Position numbers and translations under genes: made by a program
The notes under the pieces: generated by a model
Told to the model about the DNA's origin: nothing
What the model saw: only the letters and a program-made list of their open reading frames with translations
Database searches by the model: none
Origin: Sanguinoderma infundibulare
Lineage: Eukaryota; Basidiomycota; Agaricomycetes; Polyporales; Polyporaceae
Assembly (NCBI GenBank): GCA_032821775.1
Contig: JAVLRN010000003.1
Coordinates: 2,356,001-2,420,000 of the forward strand
Reading direction: 5' to 3'
DNA: 64,000 nucleotides
Shown: one piece after another, positions 11,003 through 22,100 of the stretch
How the letters are laid out: each line of letters opens with the position of its first letter
Position numbering within the stretch: position 1 is the stretch's first letter

Positions 11003-12310
11003 TCACAGTGCCCCTAGATCAAAGTTACTGCCCTTCTGTCGCCCTCCAGTGTACTTCTTGACACCCGGCACGAATGGGCGCGGGGGCGGGAAGCCCGACA
11101 CGACAAACGTATGTGGCCCCACGTTGGGTGGAGGGGTAGGTACTAGATGCAGAGGGACGTCAGTTGGAGTGCGGTAAAGTAGAGTGTTGCAAAGCCTTAC
11201 TCTTTCGACGCTGGTGTGAGGCACCGTTCACCCTCGGGGCTAAACTAGATCGTGGCGGCGGAAGCGACGTTGGGCGAAGGTTCGTTCCGGACGCTGTGCG
11301 CGCACGCACGGGCGACGGTCCTGGCGGGGGTGGGGGCGGCGCGGCGGACACAGTTGTCTGGCGCACTGGAGGCGCTGGAGGCGGATGGGGCGGCGAGGGC
11401 GCAGCTTGTCGGGGAGGCGCCACGGGTGGTCGTCTGGCTGGCGGCGATGGTGCAGTTGTAGTGTCAGTATCTGAGCTCGCTCGCGGTCGAGCGGGCGGAG
11501 GAGGGGCAAGTGTCGACTTCCGCCCAGGAGGGGGAGGTGGGACAGCACGTGCGGGAGATGCAGCGGGCCCGCTTTCCGTGCGCTGTACTCCTAAAGAGGA
11601 AGGACGCGCGGGTGGCGGAGGCGGTGGTGCCTTTCCGTGGTTAGTAGGCGGCGTCGGTACCTTGCGACCTGGTGCGGCAGATGAAGGTCGCGGGGGCGGT
11701 TCAGGAGCACTTTTAGTGATGAAACTGGGAGAAGCACCTCGGGGAGGGATAGCAGGAGCACTTCCCGGTCGTGGGGGCGTCGGAGGGACTTTCCGCGGTG
11801 GAGGAGCGGGAGCTGCCGGAACCGCAGGGGGTGTTGGGACAGACCGCACAGGTAGGCTGGGTACAGTTCGTGCGGGAGGTGAAGGTGCGGCGGGTGGAGG
11901 AGGCCTTGCTGGGGATGGTCGAGTAGGTGGTGGTGGTGCGGGAGCGGAAGTGGATGGAGTTTCGCGCTTGGGTATGGATGGAGGTCTTCCTAGGGCAGGC
12001 GGCTTTCCTGCATTGTAAGGTTAACACATTGAGTCGGCCATACCATGGTGGTGGGCTTACCCAATGTACTCTGGCCAGCAGGCTTCAGCTTGGGCATACC
12101 GCCCGCAAACAATCCAGCGAGCTGTGGAGGACCTCCCCCTCCCACTGGAATCGCTGGAGCACTCATGCCTGCTCTTCCACCACCACCACCTCCTCCTCCT
12201 CCCCCTCCCCCTTTAGGAGTTTCAACCTGTGGTGCGCTCCGGTCATTTGTGACTGCCTTCTTCAGTCTCTTGCCCGCTTGGATTTGCGCCAACAACTCAG
12301 AGGAAGCCAT
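11003..12310 (-). CDS. VRP1: Verprolin / WASP-interacting protein (WIP) homologue
   Basis: Actin regulator that binds actin through WH2 and WASP/Las17 through its C terminus, acting at endocytic patches. Three exons (12061-12310, 11201-12007, 11003-11142) give 398 aa. The N-terminal WH2 motif is LLAQIQAGKRLKKAV near residue 5. It is followed by a run of about 12 glycines, and then a long proline-rich region with repeated PPPPP and PxxP motifs that could bind SH3 domains and profilin. The third exon adds FPPPRPFVPGVKKYTGGRQ, the WASP-binding tail typical of WIP proteins. The opposite strand is also open over about 850 bp because of the Pro/Gly codon bias; that frame is a shadow. Confidence 0.92.
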
Positions 12311-12760
12311 AGCGAGGAGAACTAGATGCGTCTATGTCAAGGACGGTGCAGTAACCCAGACTGTGGTGGTGCTGGCAGAGGTGGTGAGAGGGGTTCGAGC
12401 TTGCGGCAAGTACAAGATAAAGTCAAGTAGGCGCCGGCGCAGCAGCCAGAGTCACTGACATCACACCGCCTATGTACTAATTGTCAAACCCCAATGACAT
12501 CCCATTTGCGCCGCGCTGCGGACAATCACAGGAGCAAAGCAGCTACACGAATGGCTTTCATTATATGTGGGTTACAAAGGGAATGAATAGTGTTCAAGAA
12601 TAAGTTAACCGTGCCACTGGCACTCGTGTCAATCATCGTAAGGATCCGGACATGTCCTTAACCGCATGCCTAAATACCGTGTCTCGAGAACGAACCTAGG
12701 CTGCGAGCAAACCGCTCTACAGCACACCACATGTCCCGCTCCCTCAAACCGCCTAGCGGG
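12311..12760. other. Intergenic: verprolin promoter and 3' flank of membrane-protein gene
   Basis: A 450-bp gap between two minus-strand genes. No gene or recognisable element seen. Confidence 0.5.
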
Positions 12761-15257
12761 TTATTCTTGCTTTATCGGCCCAATGGGGCGCAGCGTCGCC
12801 GAGCCCATGTCGAGCGGTGGCAGCTCGGGGCAGCTGCCGTTGCGCCTGTGCCGGTGCGCCGAGTTCTTGCGGACGGGGCCTGCGATGGGCATGCCGGGCG
12901 CGGGCCACCCAGAGCGGAGCGCCGGCGTCGAGCTGGACCCGGGCGGCGTCCGCGGGCCTCGGAGCCTGCCCGAGCCCTGCGCCCGCTCGTAAGAGCCCGA
13001 CATGGCAGACGTGGGCAGCGTGGGCGACGACACGACATACCGCGGCGATCGCAGCGTGGACGAGCCGGAAGGGGAGCTGGGCACGACGGGGGAACGAGCG
13101 TCGGAGACCGTCAGGTACTGCTGGGATGCCCGAGATCGCGTTGAGGGTCGAGTCGAGCGCAGGGAGTGCGGTCGGCTGATCGTCATCCGCTTGGTCGTGG
13201 CGGGGGACAAGCGACCTGCTCGGCGCGAGCCTGACGACTCCACCTGTCTCTCGACCAAGATAGGGAGCTCTTCGCGTGCGCCAAACGTTTTGGCAGACGA
13301 GTGGGACAGTCGTGGGGTGGGGCGCCTCGGGAGCTTGAGCGAGGACTCGGCGGACGATCGAATCCTCCGGCGACTTGGATGGTGATAGGTTGCAGCGGAA
13401 AATGTCACTCGAGAACCGCTGCTTAGGGTGCGCGCTGGCGTTAACGGCATCGACATAGTGGAATCGCGGAAAGTGGTAGGTGTGTGTGTGGTGGGGGTAT
13501 CGTGCGAGCTGCGAGAGGTGGTGTCATCGGACACTGTGGCATTGTCGGGGGACCACAGCTTCTTGTCTGCCTTCGAACTGATCGCGGACGTTGATTGTCG
13601 CCGCACGATGTCGGAGCCGATGAGGCTCGACGACTTCCGCGAACGCTGAGGAGGCTCTATGTCCTCGATGATGACTTGAACGTGAGGACGCTGAGCTTGG
13701 GTACGGATGGGCGCGACGATTGGGCCGGTGTGAATATGTCGCTCGAGCTGTTCTGCATACTGGACTTGGAAGGGTAGGATCTGTCTCTTCTGTTGCGCAT
13801 CGAAGACCGGGGCATCACCAATCCGTGGAGGCGCGCTGCTAGGAGCTCGCCAAGGTGAGGCTACTTTGCCACGAGGATGTATCGCTACGGGAGAGCTATC
13901 CAGAACAACCTCTTGCTCCTCGGGCTGGACCTCTGGACAGCTTATATCTGCGCCGGCCACAGACGAGGACCGGGTAGTTGGCTGAGGGATGTAGAACGGC
14001 GTGGGTGTAAGTGAGGGCTCGATGGACAGTACCAATGCAGTTGGTACCGTCGTGACGGATACCACTGCGTTGTTCTCAATGCCGTGGTTGAATACACCTA
14101 ACAATGAATATTAGTTACTGCAGTGGGAACGGCAGAGATGGGAATGTACCAAGAACAATCAGAGCCCCAACGCTGAACGGGATGAACTGAGCAAGCTCAT
14201 TCGTGTCAATGGCATTGGGAACGATTGTCAGGATGTCAAGAAGAACAAGACCACCCGCTTGTGCGACCTGGAGGTTGGTAGACTGCGCGAAGAAGGAGCG
14301 GAAGCCTGTCCGATAGTCATCCCAACCCAAGAACCGGGAGCCTACATAGAGTTCCAAAATCATGAATCCGAACGAGGACAGGAGCGCAGTCGGAGCGAAG
14401 CTAAAGTTGCAAGGAGGTAAACTTCTGGTGCATGAACTGGTGCTGTAGCGCACTTACATTGTGTGAGTACACAAGGCCAAACCCAAAGTGTTGACGGAGG
14501 TGATTGTACCGGTGTTGGTGGCGGTATATGCCAGGATGAGTGCTGTTGGGGTTGATATAGAACAAACTGGTAATGACACCGATCCACACTTACATAGACC
14601 AAGCACGAGCGCAGTGCACAAACAATAGAATTCCACAGTAGTCCCTCGGCGAGAATGAAGCTCTAAGACCAGTATTGCGAGTCCGATTAGACGAGTTGCT
14701 TGAGCTGACATGCTTGCACATGCCACAGTAAACGCTGTCAAGGATCAAGGTTAACTCAAACCGGGGATGTAAGCATGGATGGCATACCACAAGCGGTGTC
14801 ACCATTGCGGTCATAACCGAGGAGAGACGCGAATTCGGCAAACCCAGCAAATGCGAAGCATGTGTTGAGCGTGAACGTCAACGCCGACTGATTAGAGACG
14901 CGTCGAACAGCGGAACTCAGGCTCGGTGAGCGGCGTGGCTTCTTCTCGTTGACCGGAGAATCTTGCGCCTCGATATCGGGAGCCTCCGCCTGCGTAGAGC
15001 GTCCTGGACGGAAGAGGGACCAACATAGGAAGGCGAGTTGGCGGAATAACCGGGAGCGGCACGCGTAGGTGACGGCACTGGAGAAGACGCAACCGAGGAA
15101 AAAGCTTGCTACCACAGGACTTTACGCAAGATGAATGACGCGCGCACAGGATGGGGAAGCAATCAAAGAAGACGTACAAATCGGGGTGAAGTAGGAACTC
15201 CTGCGCGAACGGACTCCCTGCATCCTGTGGAAAGGGAGTGTGGGGGTTGCTTGACAT
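12761..15257 (-). CDS. Hypothetical multi-pass membrane protein with long Ser/Pro-rich tail
   Basis: Family not recognised. The ATG at 15257 opens MSSNPHTPFPQDAGSP. After several introns the frame carries about seven to eight hydrophobic segments, including VVASFFLGCVFSSAVTYAC near 15100, LTFTLNTCFAFAGFAEFASL near 14860, RLIGLAILVLEL near 14680, PTALLSSFGFMILELY near 14380, GGLVLLDILTIV near 14240 and FIPFSVGALIVLG near 14170. The last exon, from about 14100 to the stop at 12761, encodes a tail of about 440 residues that is hydrophilic and rich in Ser, Pro, Arg and Thr. It has many SP/TP and RxxS sites suggesting phosphorylation. The architecture (many membrane spans plus a long cytoplasmic tail) resembles a receptor, but no family motif supports that. 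Exact exon borders in the membrane part are uncertain. Confidence 0.7.
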
Positions 15258-16117
15258 TCGTCGTCACTCTGAATGGGTCCCCTTAACACAGCATGAAAGG
15301 TCCACCTGGGATTGAGGTCGGAACAGTCCAGCTGTACGCGCGAGAGACCAGCTCAACGAGGAACGAGTGGAAGGAGGAGAAGACCAGAATCGGACAACCC
15401 GGGAGGAGGTCAAGTCAAAAAAACATCCTGGAGGAGACCAAGGACGGGGTATCTGACGGCTATTTCAGAGATCAGGCGAGGATCAACCTCATTGGCGATG
15501 AAGCCCTGGATCAAACATGGGTGATCGGGTGTTCCAGGGCGCAGTGTGGCAGCCGCTTGCAACGACTGAGACCAATAAGAACTCAACAACTCGACCGGCC
15601 CCAGCATTTATCCTATGTAAGGCAATAGGCACCTACTACGATCAGCCGTCGTCATCGGTACAGGCACCTCATGAGTTTGCGAACGTTGTGAATATCAACG
15701 TCCAGAGGTCAGCGAGGGGTCGCCGACGCTGATACCGACTGGTTGCGGCAACATTGATGTTCTGGGCGACTTCACTATGTCTGAGATCGTCGCAACGTTC
15801 AGTATTATTTCATCAATTCCGTACCGAAACAAGCCCTGTGTCGTGATGCATTGCGCGCGTTCGAGCTCAGAGGCTGCGAGACGGAGCTTGCGAGCGCCAC
15901 CGTGGCCACGTGATGCTGAGGTTCGCACGTGACATTCACGTGACACGGGCTTTTCAGGGTCTCGCGCGCTTGAATGTGGCACTCGACCACTTCCCCCGCC
16001 TCCGGGCACTCCAGCCACTTCAGCCACCGACGTGCCCTCGTTGCTCTCTCTCTCGCTTTCGCCTTTGGAACTGCTCATTACTTGTTTTATGCTGCTTTCG
16101 AATGCTACTCTATAGCC
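15258..16117. promoter_or_regulatory. Divergent intergenic region, membrane protein / TRA1
   Basis: An 860-bp region between divergent start codons. Its main visible feature is a cluster of three CACGTG motifs about 200 bp before the TRA1 ATG. A 145-codon antisense frame over 15695-16132 overlaps the TRA1 start and shows no protein-like features, so it is not annotated. Confidence 0.5.
15907..15942. promoter_or_regulatory. Cluster of three CACGTGA/E-box motifs upstream of TRA1
   Basis: Palindromic CACGTG occurs at 15907-15912, 15926-15931 and 15937-15942, each followed by A. In fungi this core is bound by bHLH factors such as Cbf1 or Pho4 families. The binder here is inferred only. It lies about 175-210 bp before the TRA1 start codon. 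Confidence 0.6.
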
Positions 16118-19100
16118 ATGGATAACACGCAATCCCTACATTCGGCCTCCGACTTGGAGTCTCGCGCTGCCCGTGTTGCCGACCCCAGTATAGGTTCGTA
16201 CTCGCGGTCCTCTTCTTTCGGCCGTTGGAAATGAATGGTACATTCATTATGCCACTATCCAGACCTCAAAACCAAGTATATGGTCGCGTGCGAGCTGCGT
16301 GAGATGATAGATACCGTGAGCAGGGACGCTGAGGCACGCGTCCTCCCCCATATGATCCCTGTCCTCCTCGAAATCCTCCGCTCCGGTGACCCATCCTTCC
16401 AGAAGGACAGTCTCGACTTCCAGTTCCGTAGAAGCCTCTTGGAAATACTGCACCGCATCCCTTTCCTCGACGTCGTTCGTCCACAAGTTCTCCCGCTCTT
16501 CCACGGATTGCTCAACCTTCTCCGCCATGACAACGAAGAAATGGGTGTCACTTGTTGCAAGATGATCACCGATATCATGCGCGGACTTAGGTCCTTCAAC
16601 GAAGAAATCTTCTCCGAATTCATGTCCATCTTCACCCAGCTCCTCGACAACCTCAAGACCCTCCTCGCCGAAGCCTTTTCCGAAGACTCTCGCGAGTTGG
16701 ACCCGGCTACCTCCCTGCCTGCTATACGCAGCTTCAAGGTTCTTTCAGAAGTCAACCTCCTACTGGTCACCTTCTTGCAGATTAATCGCAGTGCTGTTGC
16801 CTCCCACATACCTGCCCTCATCCCTCGTCTCCTCGAGTATAGCGAACTCCAGCCTCCTGCTCAGCAGAAAGCCCGTGAAGATTTTGAAGCCATGGGTGGT
16901 ATCTGGTCTGGCTTGTCTCCGACGGTCAAGAACGTCTCAGTCTACTCCGACTACATTGTATCGCAAATTCGGGTCATCTCGTCTTCGCTTTACCTCCTCA
17001 GAGGCCTTCCCGAGCCGCACGAGGCTGAAGGCGAGAAGCTCGCCCTCGCACTACTGAGGCTCTTCCAGGACTGCCCTGCAATGGCTATCAGTGCTCGCAA
17101 GGTATTGTGACATATTCACCGGGTGCTACAGCCATGAGACTGAGCGATGTGAATTACAGGAACTCATTCCTCTCTTACGACACCTCACGACGACAGTTCA
17201 CAAGCGCGCATTGATTCCCCATGTTAGCAAACTCCTGGACGAACAAGTCCTCCTCGGCACTTCCGTGGGTGGCCGAGAGATATTTCGGTACGTAACTTGA
17301 ACAAGGGTGTCAGGCTCGCGTCGTTAATTGCGGGACGCAGGGCGAGTTTGTTCAGCGCAGTGGCCGACCTCCTTCATCACCTCCGAGCGGAGCTCACGCC
17401 TGTCCAGATTCAGCAAATATTCTCCGTCTACATGCAGCACCTTCACAATCCCTTCCTCTCGAGCCACACCCACCTCCTTTCCGCCAAGATGATTTTCAAC
17501 TTGATTGAAGTGGAGGTCGCCAAAGACACTCACCCCAATGCCGCGCGTGTGCTGACGACATTGCTGGAGGCTAGTGTCGACAAGGTCGACTCTCTGGTAT
17601 CAGTCCAGGTAGAGAAGTTGAGCAGAGTAGCAAAGGACAAGGAAGGCGTCGAGAACGACTTTCAGGACTTCGCAGTCATAGAAAAGTCCAGGCCTCTTCT
17701 TGGGCCCTGCTACGCAACCGAGAAGCCCGAGGAGAACTTGGGAGGTGGGTCGTTCGTTCCGTTCACCTTTTGAAACATGTTTCTGATATGGGCTTCCAGA
17801 GTACCGCAACCTAATCCGCACACTCTTCCACGGCTTTCACACACTCGTCGCCGGACTGAAGAAGTGCGATGCACCCGTTCCTGACGGCGCCCTCATCGCG
17901 CGCATGTTCGATGGCTGCGTTAGGGCTATCGCGTTCTTCGAAGGTGACGCAAGGGAGGCCCATGACGCCCTTGAGCGTTTGGGTTCAGCCATGGTCGAGA
18001 TTAACCTCCATGTTTTCCAAGAGGTCTGGACACAAAAGATCGCCTTCTACTTCGCATCTGCGGAGAAGCGACCTGTGCTCATGCACTTTGCAACATTGCT
18101 CTTCGCGAGGGAGGCCACTTCACCGACACTCGTTGCAATTGTTCTTCGGTATCTCATCGACCGGCTTCCAGAGCTCGGCGAGTACGATGACCAGGCGGCG
18201 GCTGTCGCGATCCGCATGTTCAAGATGACGTTCCAAGCGGTGACAACTTATCCGCAGTTGAACGAGTCCATCCTCGCCTCACACCTAGGCAAGTTGATCA
18301 TGGACTGCTTCCCCCTCGCAGCCAAGGCAACGAGGCCTACCAACTACTTTCATCTGCTTCGAGGACTCTTCCGTGCTATCGGGGGTGGCGGAGGTCGCTT
18401 TGAGTTGCTTTACAAGGAGGTCCTCCCGCTACTGCCCGAGATGCTCGAGTGTCTCAACCGGCAGCTCCAGTCCTCTGAGGGACAAAGTCGCGACATGATC
18501 GTCGAGCTCTGTCTTACGGTTCCTCTCCGCTTAACCCACCTCATCCCTTACCTCTCGTATCTCATGCAACCTCTCGTCCTCGCTTTGCGTGGCACGCCTG
18601 AGCTCGTTTCTCAAGGCCTCCGTACCCTGGAGCTGTGTATCGACAACCTCACTCCTGACTTCCTCGACCCCACGCTCAACATAGTCCTCAGGGAGTTGAT
18701 GGAGGCGCTCCATGACCTCCTCAAACCCTCTCCCGCGAACCATCACCACTCCCACACGACTATTCGCATCCTAGGCAAGCTCGGCGGGCGGAACAGGAAG
18801 CTCTTGGAGAAGGAGCCCAGCTTCGCGTACAGCCAGGACACGGAGTCCGTCAAGGCACGCTTCTCGCTCGGACCACAGATGGGGACTATCGAGTTGGAAC
18901 CAGTGGCGAAGGTGTCATTGGATATCTTCCGCAACCCCAAGTCGGTCTCTCAGCAGCGTGTCCACGCGTACAACTATCTGGAACAGTGTCTCACCCTCAC
19001 CCTCCACGAGGTAGGTTCTTGTTGGCTAGTGTAGCTTTGCTGGGACTCATCCTCTGTACAGGGCGTCAAGGGCCATGAACGGGAAGAGCTTTTTGTCAGG

Positions 19101-22100
19101 TGCGTCGAGGGTATGTACGACGCATTCCACCTGCCGGACATCCAAGACAAGGCGGAGAAGACCTTGATGGAAGTATCTCGGTTTTTGTTTTCTGTCGAGA
19201 TCCGACGCTACGCTGTCAAGGACGCCTCCACTCGTCGCTACCCTAGCCCCATCTTCTCGTGCTATTTGGATGCGCTGCAGTACGGGCTGGCTCGCGACAA
19301 GCCCGACGAGGCGAAGCGTGCCGTCGAACTCATCGGCGCGTCAGTTCGCGAGCTCGTCGGGATGGCGGCTGCGTCCGAAGTCGCGGTCAACGACGTCGTC
19401 GCGACGTTGCACCAGGTTGCCAGCCGCTTCCTTTCTCTGTGTTTAGAAGAGGCCTGGGTGAAGAGGAGCGCGGGTTGTGGGGGCATCAAGGTCATGACCG
19501 ACATCCCTGATCTGGGTATCCGATGGGTCAACGAGCGGGAGGTCGACCTCGTCCGGATGCTCCTGCATGTCTTGAAGGACATGCCGCACGATATGCCGCA
19601 CGACGCCGACAAAGTGATCGACGTCCTGAACCGCGTACTGTGTGTCAGCACCGAAGACTCTAAGGCGAACGACAGCGAGCAGATCCGGGACAACAAGATC
19701 ATGCATGTCGTTGGGCTGTTCTTTGCGGAGCTCTCCTGCCCCAACCCTATCGTACGTAAGGCTGCTCAGGGATGCATTTCGCTGCTTGCGGAGCTCAGCG
19801 GGAAGACTATCGTCGACTTGCTCATGCCGCACCGCGACCGGATGCTCGCGTCCATCTACACGAAGCCCCTGCGTGCGCTTCCGTTTCCCCTCCAGATCGG
19901 GATGATCGAGGGTATCCGGTACTGCATCAGTCTGCAGCCTCCGCTTCCGGAGCTGAACGATGAGCTTCTCCGCCTTCTTCACGAGACGCTCGCTCTGGCC
20001 GACGCGGATGACATGGCTCTCGTCGGCCGCAACAACCCTCGTCAGAGCAGCATGGAGATCATGAAGTTGCGCATCGCTTGCATCAAGCTGCTGACTGCGT
20101 CCATGCCTATGACGGATTTCTTTTCGAAGCAGCACCAGACGCGGCAGAGGTAAGTCAGAACCTGCTCACATATGATAGCACGCTGCTGAACGCTTTGTAG
20201 AGTAACCACTGTATACTTCAAGTCGCTGTACTCCCCTACCCCAGAGATCAAGGACGTTGCACACGAAGGTCTTCGCATGGTCCTGACCCACCAGGCAAGG
20301 CTTCCCAAGGAGCTGCTGCAGACAGGTCTCCGCCCGATCCTCATGAACCTCGCGGACCCGAAAAGACTCTCGATTCCTGGCCTCGAAGGGTTGGCACGGT
20401 TGCTGGAATTGCTTACGAACTACTTCAAGGTCGAAATCGGTCACAAGCTGTTGGACCACTTCCGCATCGTCGCCGACCCACAGATGCTTCAGGCATCGTC
20501 GAGGTTGCCACTCATGGAGAACGATGGGATCAAGAAGCTCGTGTGCTTGGCGAACATCTTCCACCTTCTCCCGTCCGCCGCCAACATCTTCCTCGAGAAC
20601 CTCGTCAACGCCATCGTCCAGACCGAGTCCGCGCTGCACTTTTCGGGGGTGAGCCCGTTCTCTGGGCCGCTTGCCAAGTACCTGGATCGCTACCCGTCAG
20701 ACGCCATGGACTACTTCATGCGGCATCTCGCGTTCCCCATGCAGATCCGCACCCTGCGGAGCATCCTGCGCGCGAAGCTCGCGCCGAATCTGTTGCGAGA
20801 GCTGAACTCGAGGACGGGCGCGATCGTAACGGCTTGTCTTGAGGGGTGGGATTCCAGCATCGTCATGCCTGGTCTGTTGCTCTGTTCTGACCTCGCGGAG
20901 CTCGTTCCGGGATGGGTGTTGGACAACCCACATGCCGTCGACGCTGTGATCGCCTTGTGGAAGTCGGATGCTACTCCCGAGACCACGCAGATCCCTTCAG
21001 CGGACGTCCTCCAGAAGTACACGCTCATGTTGTCCATCTTCAAGCAGGCCCTGGAGCAGTCGCCACGCATTGACATCCTCTTCGACCTTGTTCTCATTTT
21101 CGCTCGGAAGCAGCCGCTGGACGTTGTCAGCGTCATCCAATTCCTGTACCGTCACGTCGCGTTGAGCAAGAACCTTGCCTTCCGCAGGAACATCTTGCTC
21201 CGCTTCTTGATCTGGTTCGACGACCCGAGCGCCTCTTGGACTCAGAAGGCGCTGTTCCTTCAGTACGTGATCACGCCGATGCTGCTCATGCATGCCACCC
21301 ACTCGTCTTCCAAACTCGGACTGGTGGACCCCGATATCGCCCAGCGGTTGCACATCAAGATCTGGCAGCCAATGGCAGCTCTCGAGAAGGACGCTTTCCC
21401 TGGAACCGACGACGTGTTCAAGATCGAGTTGCTTCGTCTTACTACCGTGATGATCCAACACTACTCTGACTTCCTCCAGGAGGCGAAGAGGGACATCATC
21501 AAGTGCGCGTGGTTCTTCATAGGTGCGGACGACCCATTGGTCAAGTGTACCGCGTACGTGCTCGCGGCTCGCTTCTTCGACGTATTCGACGGGCCCCCCA
21601 AGTTCATCCTCAGGCTTTGGACTGGTCTGCTGAAGGGACCGAACACGGAGGGCAAAATTTTGGTTCGGCAGGCGCTCGATATTCTTGCTCCAGTGCTTTC
21701 TCGATCGCAGATGGCAGAAGCTGGTTATCCGCAATGGGCGAAGACGACTCGACGGCTCCTTGCGGAAGACGGTGTCAACTCCAACCAGACGAACCTTGTC
21801 TACCATCTCATTGTTGCTCAGTCATCGCTGTTCTTCCCCGTCCGCGCACTCTTTGTTCCTCACATCGTCAACCATCTCTCAAAGCTCGGCCTGCTCCCGA
21901 CATCGAACCTCGAGACACGCGTGTTGTCCATCGACATCATCCAGGTCATCTTCGATTGGGAGCAGAAGGCGGCGGCGCCCGCAGCAGAGGCTGTCGACGA
22001 GTCGGCGATGGCAGTGGACGAGTGGATAACCCCGTTGAGCCTGAGGGAAAACATGGTCAGCTACCTCATCCGACTGGCGACGCTGCCACAGGACGTGCAA

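Noticed and set aside
11164..12018. 284-codon Gly-rich plus-strand frame
   Set aside because: It is the complement of the proline-rich verprolin exon; Pro codons read as Gly on the other strand.
15695..16132. 145-codon minus-strand frame overlapping the TRA1 start
   Set aside because: No recognisable features, overlaps the TRA1 coding start and the CACGTG cluster; likely chance.
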